From contig JAURZM010000034.1 in assembly GCA_030653385.1 (NCBI GenBank), forward strand, positions 1 to 60,949: DNA of 60,949 nucleotides, in the 5' to 3' direction. Of the stretch, positions 1 through 8,820 are shown in pieces. The notes below the pieces were generated by a model. The model had not been told where the DNA came from and did no database searches. It saw only the letters and a list, made by a program, of their open reading frames with translations. Position 1 is the first letter of the stretch. Each line of letters starts with the position of its first letter. Both the position numbers and the translations under genes were made by a program. Source of the stretch: Rubrivivax sp. (lineage in GTDB: Bacteria; Pseudomonadota; Gammaproteobacteria; Burkholderiales; Burkholderiaceae_C).

Positions 1-1
1 A

Positions 2-751
2 GCGACGTTGCGTTCTGCCAAGCGCGACAAGGACGCGGTGGACATGCAGGACTTCGAGGAAGCGCTGGACCGCATCGTTGCGGGCCTCGAGAAGAAGAAC
101 CGGGTGATGAACCCGACAGAGCGCAAGTTCGTCGCCTACCACGAGGCCGGCCACGCCCTGGTCGCCGAGATGCGCAAGAACGCCGACCGCGTGACCAAGG
201 TGTCGATCATCCCGCGCGGCATCGCTGCCCTGGGCTACACCCAGCAGTCGCCGACCGAGGACCGCTACCTGATGCGCCGCAGCGAGCTGCTCGATCGCCT
301 TGACGTGCTGCTGGCCGGGCGCGTGGCCGAGCAGCTGGTGTTCGAGGACGTCTCGACCGGCGCGGAGAACGACCTGCAGCGCGCCACCGACCTGGCGCGC
401 CACATGGTGACCCACTACGGCATGAGCGAGGCGCTCGGCCTGGTGACCTACGACGCACGCCCTGCGCCGCTGTTCCTGAACGGCCCGACGTTGCCCGAGC
501 CGCGCACTTTCAGCGAGCGGACCGCCGAGGCGATCGACGGCGAGGTGCGCCGGCTGCTGGACGAGGCGCGCGATCGCGTGACGCAGACACTGCGGACGAA
601 CCGCGGGACGCTCGAAGCGCTGGCTGCGCTGCTGCTCGAGAAGGAGGTCGTGGACCGGACGATGCTGGACGGCCTGATGGCGGCGACCGCCGCTCCGGCG
701 CAGCTGCGCGTGGCCGCCGTGGCGCTGCCGCCGGGGGACGGTGGCTCGTGA
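2..751 (+). CDS. ftsH: FtsH-like ATP-dependent zinc metalloprotease, C-terminal part (5' end outside window)
   Basis: Only the peptidase M41 part of a membrane-anchored AAA+ protease is present; the transmembrane and ATPase domains would lie before base 1, and the reading frame is open from base 2. The zinc motif HEAGH is encoded at 140-154. The third ligand lies in the TGAENDLQ segment (about 358-381), matching the TGASND region of E. coli FtsH. FtsH degrades unstable membrane and cytosolic proteins. The C-terminal tail is Ala/Pro-rich and differs from housekeeping FtsH, which together with the neighbours suggests an accessory paralogue. The stop overlaps the next gene by 4 nt (GTGA), so the two are translationally coupled. 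Confidence 0.93.
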   Translation, partial: ATLRSAKRDKDAVDMQDFEEALDRIVAGLEKKNRVMNPTERKFVAYHEAGHALVAEMRKNADRVTKVSIIPRGIAALGYTQQSPTEDRYLMRRSELLDRLDVLLAGRVAEQLVFEDVSTGAENDLQRATDLARHMVTHYGMSEALGLVTYDARPAPLFLNGPTLPEPRTFSERTAEAIDGEVRRLLDEARDRVTQTLRTNRGTLEALAALLLEKEVVDRTMLDGLMAATAAPAQLRVAAVALPPGDGGS

Positions 752-1515
752 ATACGCGTCGCGTTCTGCTTCGACTCGCCGGCGCGGTCCCGTTCGCCGC
801 GCTTGCCGCCGCGGGCGTTCGCGCCCAGCCGCCCGAGGGGCGGGAGATCCTCGACAAGGTCGAGAAGCTGCTGTGGGGCAGCACCGTGCAGGGCGAGTAC
901 GAGATGACGATCGCCACGCCGCGCTGGCAGCGCACGCTTGGCCTGCGCCTGTGGATGGACCGGCCGCGGCGTTCGTTCGTGCGCATCCTGTCGCCGGCCA
1001 AGGAGGCCGGGATCGGCTCGCTGCGCATCGGCACCGAGATGTGGAACTACCTGCCCAACGTCGAGCGCATCGTCAAGATTCCGCCGTCGATGATGCTGCA
1101 GCCGTGGATGGGCTCGGACTTCACGAACGACGACCTTGTCAAGGAGAGCAGCATCCTCGACGACTACACGCACAAGGTGATCGCTACGGTGCAGCTCGAC
1201 GGCGTTGCGGTCGTGCAGGTAGAGGCCGTGCCGAAGCCCGACGCGGCGGTGGTCTGGGGCCGCATCGTCTACTGGGTGCGGCGCGCCGACACGATGCCCC
1301 TGAAGCAGGAATTCTTCAGCGAGCGCGGCGAGCGCGTGCGCGTGCTGGCCTTCTCCGACGTACGGCAGATCGGTGGGCGGATCCTGCCGACGCGCTGGGA
1401 GATGCGGCCCGATGCCAAACCCGGTAACTCGACGACGGTGGTGCTCAAGGAGGCCACTTTCGACCGTCCGGTGGACGACGAAATCTTCAGCCAGCGCAAC
1501 CTGCAGAAGCGATGA
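748..1515 (+). CDS. LolA-like outer-membrane lipoprotein-sorting family protein
   Basis: A 255-residue exported protein starting with GTG that overlaps the ftsH stop. An N-terminal signal peptide (RRVLLRLAG... ending near GVRAQ, residues 1-27) is followed by a LolA/TP0789-type fold. The segments MWNYLPNVERIVKIPPSMM and WMGSDFTNDDLVKES are typical of proteins named outer membrane lipoprotein-sorting protein. These are thought to carry lipoproteins or lipids across the periplasm. The LolD-like ATPase, fused LolC/E-like permease and beta-barrel gene in the same operon support a transport-partner role. The substrate is unknown. Canonical LolA is shorter (about 200 residues), so this is a distinct branch. 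Confidence 0.85.
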   Translation: MNTRRVLLRLAGAVPFAALAAAGVRAQPPEGREILDKVEKLLWGSTVQGEYEMTIATPRWQRTLGLRLWMDRPRRSFVRILSPAKEAGIGSLRIGTEMWNYLPNVERIVKIPPSMMLQPWMGSDFTNDDLVKESSILDDYTHKVIATVQLDGVAVVQVEAVPKPDAAVVWGRIVYWVRRADTMPLKQEFFSERGERVRVLAFSDVRQIGGRILPTRWEMRPDAKPGNSTTVVLKEATFDRPVDDEIFSQRNLQKR

Positions 1516-1519
1516 AACC

Positions 1520-3949
1520 ATGAACCACAACCTTCCCTGGGTCGCCGAGCGCGCGCGGCTGTTCCGCGAAAGCGATGCCGACTTCGCGCGCTGGGCACGC
1601 GGTTTCGGACCCATCGTGCACAAGGACCTGACTCAATTGCGCGTGCACGAGCTCGCGCAGGTGCTGGTCGCCGGCGGCAAGGCGAGCGACATGGCCAGCG
1701 TCTACCGCACGCTGTGGGCCGCGGACCGGCTCGCCGCGGCCGGCATGTGGCTGACCGTGCACATGACTTACGCCGACCGGGTCTATCCCGACGGGCGCGA
1801 GATGGCGGCCGAGGACTTCAAGCAGACGCCCGAAGGCCACACCGGCGGCTCGCTGAACATCGTGCCGGCCTACGTCGGCTATCTGGCTGCGAACGCGCTC
1901 AGCGGCCTGACGCGCGCCTGGTTGATGGGGCAGGGGCATTGCGTCGCGGGCATCGATGCCTGCAACCTGCTGGCGGGCAACATGACGCCACGCCACGCCG
2001 AGCGCTACGACCGCAGCGAGGACGGGCTGACGCGCTTCGCCCGCGACTTCTACAGCTACGCGATCGACGCGGCCGGGCGGCCGGCCTCCCCGCTGGGCAG
2101 CCACGTGGGCCCCAACACCGCCGGCGGGCTGTCCGAGGGCGGCTACCTCGGCTTCGCGGAGCTGCAGTACGTGCACATGCCGCTGCCGGGCGAGCGCCTG
2201 GTGGTGTTCCTCAGCGACGGTGCGTTCGAGGAGCAGCGCGGCAGCGACTGGGCGCCGCGCTGGTGGCGCGCCGAGGACTGCGGCTTCGTGGCGCCGTTCA
2301 TGATCCTCAACGGGCGCCGCATCGAGCAGCGCAGCACGATGCAGCAGCAGGGCGGCCAGGCGTGGTTCCAGCAGCACCTGCGCCTGAACGGCTTCGACCC
2401 GATGGAGATCGACGGCACCGACCCGGCCGCCTTTGCCTGGGCGGTGCATGCCATGGAGGAACGGCTCGCGGCCTGCGCGGCGGCGGTCGCCGGCGGGACC
2501 ATCCAGTACCCGGTGCCGCTGCACTACACCATCGCCGAGGCGCCGAAGGGCTTCGGCTTTCCCGGGGCGGGGACCAATGCGGCCCACAACCTGCCGCTGG
2601 CTGGCAACCCGCACACCGACCCGAGCGCGCGGCAGCAGTTCAACGAGGGCGCCCGCGCGCTGTACGTGCCGGCCGCGGAACTCGACGAGGCGCTGGCCGC
2701 GCTCTGCCGCCACCAGGACCAGCGGCGCCCGCTGGAGCGCGACCACCCGCTGGCACACCGGCAGGTCGATGCACCCACGCTGCCGGCGGCGTCATGGCAC
2801 GCCGTCGGCGCGGGTCAGGTGTCCCCGATGGGGGCGCTGGACGCGGCCTTCGCCGCCATCGTGCAGGCGAACCCGCAGTTGCGTCCGCGCGTCGGCAACC
2901 CGGACGAGCTGCGCAGCAACCGGATGGGCCAGACCCTGGACCTGCTGAAGCACCGCGTCTTCGCGCCCGAGCCCGGCTTGGCGGAGGCGGTGGACGGCGC
3001 GGTGATCACCGCGCTCAACGAGGAGGCCGTGGTCAGCGCGGCGCTCGGCAACAAGGGCGGCATCAACCTTGTGGTCTCCTACGAGGCCTTCGCCGTCAAG
3101 ATGCTCGGCGCGCTGCGCCAGGAGATCCTCTTCGCGCGCCACCAGGCGGAGGCCGGCACGCCACCGGGCTGGCTGTCGGTGGTCACCGTGGCCACCTCGC
3201 ACACCTGGGAGAACGGCAAGAACGAGCAGTCGCACCAGGACCCGACGCTGGCGGAGGCGCTGCTGGGCGAGATGTCCGACACCGCGCGCGTGCTGTTCCC
3301 GGTCGACGCGAACAGCGCCGCCGCCGCGCTGCGCGCCGCCTACGGCACGCACGGCCAGTTCTGGACGCTCGTCGTGCCGAAGCGGCCGATGGCGAACCGG
3401 CTGACGGGCGTGCAGGCGCAGCGCCTGGTCGACGAAGGCGCCTGCGTGGTCAAGGCCTGCGACGCCCCCGCGGTGCTGCTGGTCGCGATCGGCGCGTACC
3501 AGCTGACGCAGGCACTGCTGGCGGCCGACCGCCTCGACGCCGCCGGGCACGGCACCGCGGTGAGCTGCGTGGCCGAGCCCGGCCGCTTCCGGACTCCGCG
3601 CGACGAGCGCGAGCGTGCCTTCGTGGCCGCGGACGAAGTGCTGGGGCGACTGTTCCCGACGGCGGCCGTGGCGCGCGTGCTCGTCTCCCACATGCGGCCG
3701 GAGGCGACGCTCGGCGTGCTGCGCCGCATCGACACCGGGCCGCAGCGGACCCGCGCGCTGGGCTACATCGCCCGCGGGGGCACGCTCGATGTCGCCGGCA
3801 TGCTGTTCGCCAACCGCTGCACCTGGGCGCACGTGGCCGCGGAGGCGGCATCGGCGCTCGGCGTCGATGCGGCGCAGGTGCTGCGCGCCGACGAACTGGC
3901 CGCCGTGCGGGGGCAGGGCGACCCGCGCTGCGTGATGACGGCCGAGTGA
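1520..3949 (+). CDS. Divergent phosphoketolase (XFP) family thiamine-diphosphate enzyme
   Basis: The protein has 809 residues, the usual size for xylulose-5-phosphate/fructose-6-phosphate phosphoketolase, which splits sugar phosphates to acetyl phosphate. Family landmarks are EGHTGGSLN (about 110), GLSEGGYLG (about 205), LNGRRI (about 265), PDELRSNRM (about 455), SYEAFAVKML (about 515) and SHQDPT (about 570). Two canonical motifs are altered: GPGHG reads GQGHC, and the ThDP-binding GDGEAE reads SDGAFEE. Some divergent homologues carry other names in databases (for example Xu5P epimerase), so the exact reaction is uncertain. The start 5 nt after the LolA-like stop indicates cotranscription. 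The gene sits oddly between a LolA-like gene and its ABC transporter genes. Confidence 0.8.
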   Translation: MNHNLPWVAERARLFRESDADFARWARGFGPIVHKDLTQLRVHELAQVLVAGGKASDMASVYRTLWAADRLAAAGMWLTVHMTYADRVYPDGREMAAEDFKQTPEGHTGGSLNIVPAYVGYLAANALSGLTRAWLMGQGHCVAGIDACNLLAGNMTPRHAERYDRSEDGLTRFARDFYSYAIDAAGRPASPLGSHVGPNTAGGLSEGGYLGFAELQYVHMPLPGERLVVFLSDGAFEEQRGSDWAPRWWRAEDCGFVAPFMILNGRRIEQRSTMQQQGGQAWFQQHLRLNGFDPMEIDGTDPAAFAWAVHAMEERLAACAAAVAGGTIQYPVPLHYTIAEAPKGFGFPGAGTNAAHNLPLAGNPHTDPSARQQFNEGARALYVPAAELDEALAALCRHQDQRRPLERDHPLAHRQVDAPTLPAASWHAVGAGQVSPMGALDAAFAAIVQANPQLRPRVGNPDELRSNRMGQTLDLLKHRVFAPEPGLAEAVDGAVITALNEEAVVSAALGNKGGINLVVSYEAFAVKMLGALRQEILFARHQAEAGTPPGWLSVVTVATSHTWENGKNEQSHQDPTLAEALLGEMSDTARVLFPVDANSAAAALRAAYGTHGQFWTLVVPKRPMANRLTGVQAQRLVDEGACVVKACDAPAVLLVAIGAYQLTQALLAADRLDAAGHGTAVSCVAEPGRFRTPRDERERAFVAADEVLGRLFPTAAVARVLVSHMRPEATLGVLRRIDTGPQRTRALGYIARGGTLDVAGMLFANRCTWAHVAAEAASALGVDAAQVLRADELAAVRGQGDPRCVMTAE

Positions 3950-3954
3950 CGACC

Positions 3955-4656
3955 ATGCCGGCCCCCTCCGTCATCGTCCGTGCCGACAAGGCGACGAAGG
4001 TCTACCAGCGCGACAGCATCCCGGTGCCGGCGCTGCACGAGACGAGCGTCGAGATCCGGGCGGGGGATTTCGTCGCGCTGGTCGGTCCGTCCGGCTCGGG
4101 CAAGACGACGCTGCTGAACCTCATCGGCGGGCTCGACCGGCCGACCAGCGGCCGCATCTGGGTCGGCGACCAGGAGATCACGTCCCTCGGCCGCAAGGCG
4201 CTGGCCGAGGTCCGCCTGCGCCACATCGGCTTCGTGTTCCAGGAGTACAACCTGGTGCCGGTGCTGTCCGCGCTCGAGAACGTCGAGTACGTGATGCTGC
4301 TGCAGGGCGTCGAAGAGGCGCCCCGCCGCGCCGAGGCCATGCGGCTGCTCGCGTCGCTCGGCCTGGCTGGCCTGGAGCACCGCCGGCCGAACGAGCTCTC
4401 GGGCGGCCAGCAGCAGCGTGTGGCCGTGGCGCGCGCGATCGCGGCCAAGCCGGTGATCGTGCTGCCCGACGAACCGACCGCCAACCTCGACTCGCAGTCG
4501 GGGGCGACGCTGATGGACCTGATGCGCCGCCTCAACGAGGAGCAGGGCACGACCTTCGTGTTCTCGACGCACGACCCGATGGTGGTCGAGCGTGCGCGCC
4601 GCGTGATCCGGCTGCGCGACGGCCGCATCGAGGCCGACGAACGGAGGCCGGCGTGA
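3955..4656 (+). CDS. ABC transporter ATP-binding protein, LolD/MacB type
   Basis: A 233-residue cytoplasmic ATPase with all catalytic motifs: Walker A GPSGSGKTT (residues about 42-50), Q-loop FQEYNLVPV, signature LSGGQQQRVAVARA, Walker B VIVLPDEPTANLD and H-loop STHD. LolD, FtsE and MacB ATPases read nearly the same in this region and energise FtsX-type permeases. The start codon lies 5 nt after the phosphoketolase stop and the 3' end overlaps the permease start by 4 nt, so the genes form one unit. Walker B has Pro where Ala is more common. A damaged copy of this gene is found at 8424-8628. Confidence 0.93.
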   Translation: MPAPSVIVRADKATKVYQRDSIPVPALHETSVEIRAGDFVALVGPSGSGKTTLLNLIGGLDRPTSGRIWVGDQEITSLGRKALAEVRLRHIGFVFQEYNLVPVLSALENVEYVMLLQGVEEAPRRAEAMRLLASLGLAGLEHRRPNELSGGQQQRVAVARAIAAKPVIVLPDEPTANLDSQSGATLMDLMRRLNEEQGTTFVFSTHDPMVVERARRVIRLRDGRIEADERRPA

Positions 4657-7154
4657 TGATCTGGACGCTGGCGGTGCGCAACGTGATGCGCAACCGCCGC
4701 CGCTCCGTCATCACGGTGCTGTCGATCGCGGTCGGCCTGGCGGCGCTGACCTTCCTGTGGGGTTTCATCGACGGCATGAACCGCCAGATGATCAACAACA
4801 CCACGCGCTACTTCGCGGCCGACGCGCAGGTGCACCTCAAGGGTTACCACGACGACCCGAGCCTGGACCGGGCAATCGAGGCCGGCGCGCGCGTGCTCGA
4901 GGCGGTGAGTGGCGATCCGTCGGTGGCCGCGGCGACGGTCCGCCTCGAGACCACCGTGCTCGCGAGCCGCGCCGATCGCTCGCGCGGCATCCTGGCCTTC
5001 GGCGTCGACCCGGCGCAGGAGGCGCGTGTCACGGACCTGTTCAAGGCGGTGGTCGATGGCCGCGGTTTCAGCGGCGCCGACGACACCGGGGTGCTGATCG
5101 GCGAGGGCATGGCCGAGGCCCTGGCGCTGCGGGCCGGCGACGATCTGGTGCTCGTGGGCCAGGCCTACGATGGCTCGGTCGCCAGCGCGCGCGTGCCGGT
5201 GCGTGGCGTGTTCCGCACCAAGATCGACGACCTGGACGGTTATGTCGCGGTGATGCCGATGGCGGCGATGCGCGACTTCCTTGCCGCGCCCGAGGCCGTC
5301 ACCGCAGTGGCGTTGCGGCTGCGCGACCGCGGCGCGCTGGGCGACGCAGTCCAGACCCTGTCCGGGCGCGTGGGTGCCGACCACGAGGTGGTGGGCTGGC
5401 CGGTGCTGCTGCCCATGGTGGCCATCAGCATCCGCTTCCACGAGGTGATGGGCTTCGTAGTGCTGACGATCTTCTTCGTGATGGTCGCCGCCGGCGTGGC
5501 CAACCCGGTGCTGATGGCGGTGCTCGAGCGCACCCGCGAATTCGGCATCATGCTGGCGCTGGGCACTGCCCAGTCGATGCTGTTCCGGCTCGTCGTCGCA
5601 GAGGCGGCGTTGCTCGGCGCGGCCGGGCTGCTGCTCGGCAATGCGGTCGGGCTCGGCGCGACAGCGGCGTTCGGCCGCACGGGCATCGACCTCGGCGCCT
5701 TCGAGGCCGGGCTGCGGGCGATGCCGGGCTTGGCCGACGTCATCTACCCCGTCGTGCGCGCCGAGCGCAGCCTGGCCATCTCGGTGCTGGTGTTCCTGAT
5801 CGCGCTAGCCATGGCGCTGTACCCCGCATTCCGCGCGGCAACCCTCGAACCGGTCGCGGCGATCCGCGGCATCAGTGAGAAGTCCTCCGGCGGCCGGCGC
5901 GGTTCGCGCGGCCAGACGCGCACACCGTTGCCGGTCTTCGCCGTGATCGCGACGCGCAACCTGCTGCGCAATCGTAAACGCAGCGCGATCACGGTGTTCG
6001 GTGCCGCGTTCGCGATCGTCGCCTACGTGTTCCTCTACGGCTTCTTCGACGGCTTCGGCGAACAGCTCGTGGACAACTCGACACGCTACGTCACCGGGCA
6101 TCTGCAGATCGAGCGCGAGGGGCTCCGGCGCGACCTCGCGCCGGAGCTGGCCTTCGATGCCGCCGCCGCGCTCGCCGCGGTGCGCAGCCAGCCCGGCATC
6201 GCTGCCGCCGCGCCGCGGGTGCAGGCGCAGGCACTGATCAGCAGCCCCACGAAGTCGGTGGGGGTCGTGCTGTACGGCGTGGACCCTGTACTCGAACGTG
6301 GCATCACGATCCTGCACCGGACGCTCGTGGAGGGATCGGGGCTGGAGGCCGGCACGGACCGGGACGTCGTGATCGGGCGGCGCCTGGCCGAGAAGCTCGG
6401 CATCCGCCTGGGCGAGAAGCTGGTGGTGATGGCGCCTGGCGTGGCCGGCGACCTCGGCACCGCGGCGTTTCGGGTCCGGGGCATCTTCGCGACCGAGAGC
6501 AGTTCGTTCGATGGCGCGATGGTCTTCGTCACGCTGCCGGCGGCGCAGCGGATGCTGGGCCTGGGCCAGCGCGTCTCGTCGATCAATCTGCGCCTAGCGG
6601 ACCGCGCCGAGGTCGATGCCGCCGCGGCACGACTGGCGCCGCTGCTGGCGAAGGAGGGCCTGGTCGCGTCGCCGTGGCCGCGCCTGCTGCCGCGAGTGGC
6701 GGACATGCTGGGCCTTGTGCGTGCCATCCGCACGGTCATCGTCGCGGTCTTCTTCCTCGTCGTCGCGCTGGCGGTGATGAACACCGTGTTCATGGCGGTG
6801 GCCGAGCGCACGCGCGAGTTCGGCGTGATGATGGCGCTGGGCACGCCGCCCGACGCCATCGTGCGTATGGTCGTCTACGAGACGGTCGCGCTGATGCTCG
6901 TCGCGTCTGTCGTCGGCTACGCGGTCGGCGCGGCGGTCGTCTCGCTGTTCGGCAACATCGGACTGGACCTGTCGGGCTTCTACCGCGACTACAGCGCCAT
7001 CCCCGGGTTGACCGGCATCGTCTATCCGAGGCTGGTCGCCGCGAACCTCGCCGCGCCGGGCGTCGGGTTGTTCCTTGCCAGCGTGGCCGTGTCGCTGTAC
7101 CCCGCCGTGCGCGCCGCGAGGCTGGACCCGACCGCGGCGATTCGGCACACGTGA
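4653..7154 (+). CDS. ABC transporter permease, two FtsX/LolC-E-like halves fused
   Basis: This 833-residue inner-membrane protein is an internal duplication. Residues 1-410 and about 428-833 each begin with a cytosolic RNxxRNRxRSxIT segment and a first transmembrane helix, followed by a periplasmic MacB-like domain of about 200 residues and three more helices with the ERTREFG(I/V)M(L/M)ALGT loop that contacts the ATPase. Normal FtsX-family permeases have one such unit and dimerise; here both halves are on one chain, so a single copy could form the pore. It overlaps the ATPase gene and is followed immediately by a beta-barrel gene. The likely role is extraction or movement of a lipid or lipoprotein across the envelope; the substrate is not known. 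Confidence 0.9.
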   Translation: MMIWTLAVRNVMRNRRRSVITVLSIAVGLAALTFLWGFIDGMNRQMINNTTRYFAADAQVHLKGYHDDPSLDRAIEAGARVLEAVSGDPSVAAATVRLETTVLASRADRSRGILAFGVDPAQEARVTDLFKAVVDGRGFSGADDTGVLIGEGMAEALALRAGDDLVLVGQAYDGSVASARVPVRGVFRTKIDDLDGYVAVMPMAAMRDFLAAPEAVTAVALRLRDRGALGDAVQTLSGRVGADHEVVGWPVLLPMVAISIRFHEVMGFVVLTIFFVMVAAGVANPVLMAVLERTREFGIMLALGTAQSMLFRLVVAEAALLGAAGLLLGNAVGLGATAAFGRTGIDLGAFEAGLRAMPGLADVIYPVVRAERSLAISVLVFLIALAMALYPAFRAATLEPVAAIRGISEKSSGGRRGSRGQTRTPLPVFAVIATRNLLRNRKRSAITVFGAAFAIVAYVFLYGFFDGFGEQLVDNSTRYVTGHLQIEREGLRRDLAPELAFDAAAALAAVRSQPGIAAAAPRVQAQALISSPTKSVGVVLYGVDPVLERGITILHRTLVEGSGLEAGTDRDVVIGRRLAEKLGIRLGEKLVVMAPGVAGDLGTAAFRVRGIFATESSSFDGAMVFVTLPAAQRMLGLGQRVSSINLRLADRAEVDAAAARLAPLLAKEGLVASPWPRLLPRVADMLGLVRAIRTVIVAVFFLVVALAVMNTVFMAVAERTREFGVMMALGTPPDAIVRMVVYETVALMLVASVVGYAVGAAVVSLFGNIGLDLSGFYRDYSAIPGLTGIVYPRLVAANLAAPGVGLFLASVAVSLYPAVRAARLDPTAAIRHT

Positions 7155-8311
7155 TGACGCTTCGGGACCGGAGCCGCTGCTGGGGTGCGACCGCGCTGGC
7201 GGTGGGTCTGGCGTTAGGTGCCACCGCGTCCGTGGCGCAGCCGCAGCCTCTGGAACTGACTGGGAGCCTGAAGAGCGTCTACCTGCGTTCGAGGGCCTCG
7301 ACGGGCGAGGACTTTGCGCTCAGCCTGAACCGACTGCGCGTCGAGGCGAAGGGCGACCTGGCCCCGGGGCTCGCGCTTGACCTGCAGTACGACAACGAGG
7401 TGCTGCTGGGCAGCTACCTGGATACGGCGGAGTTCCGCGCTGCGAAGGACAGCGTGGCGCCGCAGTACTGGCGGGCCGACGCGAACTACATCGAGCGCGG
7501 TGACGTGGTCGGACGCCATCGCCTGTACCGGGCGTCCGTGACCCTGACCCGCGGCGAGGTCGATCTGAAGCTCGGCCGCCAGCGCATCGCGTGGGGCACG
7601 GGCCGCTTCTGGAGCCCGCTGGACATCCTGAACCCGGTGAACCCGCTGGCGCTGGAGCGCGAGCAACGCTTCGGCGTCGACGCCGCGTTGCTCGAGGCCA
7701 AGCTCGGACCGCTGTCGCGCGCGTCGCTCGTGGTCGCCCCCGCGCCGGACCGCGGCTCGGCCAGCCGTGCGGTGCAGTGGCACGGCAATGCGGCCGGCGT
7801 GGACACGTCGCTGGTCGCCGGCCGGCTGCTCGGTCTGGACATCGTCGGCATGGACCTGGCAAGTCAGATCGGCGACGCCGGCATCCGCAGCGAGGCGGCC
7901 CGCTTGCGCCCCCTCGGCGGCCCCGCCTTCAACCGACTGATGGTCGGTGCGGACTATGCGTTCGCGAACGGGCTGACGTTGAGCGCCGAGCTGTACTACA
8001 ACGGGGCCGGCTCGCGTGATCCGGCCGGCTACGACCTCGCGGGGCAGCGCTCGGGACGGTTGACGAGCCTCGCAACGCGGTACGCAGGTCTGTTTGCGTC
8101 CTACGAGATCACACCGCTGCTGAAGTGGATGCTGTATGCGGTGCTCAATGCCGACGACCGAAGCCACGCGGTCGACAGTCGCCTCGTGTGGTCCATCGGG
8201 CCTGCCGCGGAGCTGACCTTCGGCGTGCAACATTTCACCGGGACCGTGGGCAGCGAGTTCGCTGCCTCGCCCAACGCGGTCCAGGTGCAGTTGCAGTGGT
8301 TCTTCAAGTGA
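7154..8311 (+). CDS. Outer-membrane beta-barrel protein
   Basis: A 385-residue protein with a signal peptide (cleavage probably after ATASVAQ, about residue 30). The rest alternates polar and hydrophobic residues in beta-strand style, with many Arg/Asp-Tyr pairs, and ends in aromatic residues (QLQWFFK), the pattern recognised by the BAM machinery. The segment KLGRQRIAWGTGRFWSPLDILNP resembles porin-like proteins of the DUF1302/alginate-export kind. Its start codon overlaps the permease stop (ATGA), so it is the last member of the LolA-like/ABC operon and may be the outer-membrane component of that path. No close functional homologue was recognised. Confidence 0.75.
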   Translation: MTLRDRSRCWGATALAVGLALGATASVAQPQPLELTGSLKSVYLRSRASTGEDFALSLNRLRVEAKGDLAPGLALDLQYDNEVLLGSYLDTAEFRAAKDSVAPQYWRADANYIERGDVVGRHRLYRASVTLTRGEVDLKLGRQRIAWGTGRFWSPLDILNPVNPLALEREQRFGVDAALLEAKLGPLSRASLVVAPAPDRGSASRAVQWHGNAAGVDTSLVAGRLLGLDIVGMDLASQIGDAGIRSEAARLRPLGGPAFNRLMVGADYAFANGLTLSAELYYNGAGSRDPAGYDLAGQRSGRLTSLATRYAGLFASYEITPLLKWMLYAVLNADDRSHAVDSRLVWSIGPAAELTFGVQHFTGTVGSEFAASPNAVQVQLQWFFK

Positions 8312-8423
8312 CAGGCCGACGAACGCCGGCTCAGACATAGGCCACCCACCGATTTCACGCGAGCCGGCACTGCTCATCACCATTGACGTCTTCATGTTGT
8401 GGGACGTGGCCGCGTTCTTCCCC

Positions 8424-8628
8424 CTCGGCCGCAGAGTGCTCGCCGAGGTCGGACTGCGCCACACTTGCTACGCGTTTCACGTGTACCAGTTGATGCCTGT
8501 GCTCCGCATTCGAAAGCGTCGAGTACGCGATGTTGTTGCAGCGCATCCCCGAAGCTCGCACTCGTGTTCGACGGCATGGTGTTGGCCGACCGGGCGCGTC
8601 GGGTGATCCGCCTGCGCAGAGTCAAGGA
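8424..8628 (+). pseudogene. Decayed ABC-transporter ATPase fragment (copy of the 3955 gene)
   Basis: Translation from 8424 gives LGRRVLAEVGLRHTCYAFHVYQLMPVL, shown here in parts: LGRRVLAEVGLRH aligns with LGRKALAEVRLRH of the intact ATPase, and YQLMPVL with YNLVPVL. At about 8504 two bases are missing relative to the intact gene and the match continues in another frame as SAFESVEYAMLLQ (intact SALENVEYVMLLQ). The middle, including the signature and Walker B, is deleted, and the match resumes as RARRVIRLR near 8595. It cannot encode a working ATPase. This is most simply the remains of a tandem duplication or of an older related operon. Confidence 0.8.
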
Positions 8629-8820
8629 GAATACGAACGGGTTGCCCGGGCAATACTTGCTCAATAGCTCGTACATGAACCCACTTGACGCAGGCTGACT
8701 GCGTCAAGAACGTCGGCCAAGCGAAGCACTCGGCTTTCTGATGGGCCTGAAGCCAAATCGCATGGTCAGGCGTTGACCCGTTCGATGCGGCGTTGCGTTT
8801 CTCTGTTGAACTCAAGAACG
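8629..8820. other. Stretch without a recognised gene
   Basis: The 192 bases between the ATPase remnant and the SRPBCC gene show no reading frame with family resemblance and no clear promoter. Together with the pseudogene, this leaves 8312-8820 as a decayed segment between two plus-strand units. Confidence 0.5.

Noticed and set aside
448..1623. Long minus-strand open frame opposite the LolA-like gene
   Set aside because: It is antisense to clearly coding sequence and has the Arg/His/Pro-rich composition of a GC-rich shadow frame.
1714..3954. Long plus-strand frame reading into the ABC ATPase gene
   Set aside because: The part before 3955 is an Arg/Gly-rich shadow of the phosphoketolase gene; only the ATPase portion is real.
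1..8311. Part of a known heat-resistance/protein-quality-control island (ClpK, sHsp20, YfdX, KefB, DegP)
   Set aside because: Only FtsH-like and HtrA-like genes are shared; the diagnostic ClpK, sHsp20 and YfdX genes are not in the window.
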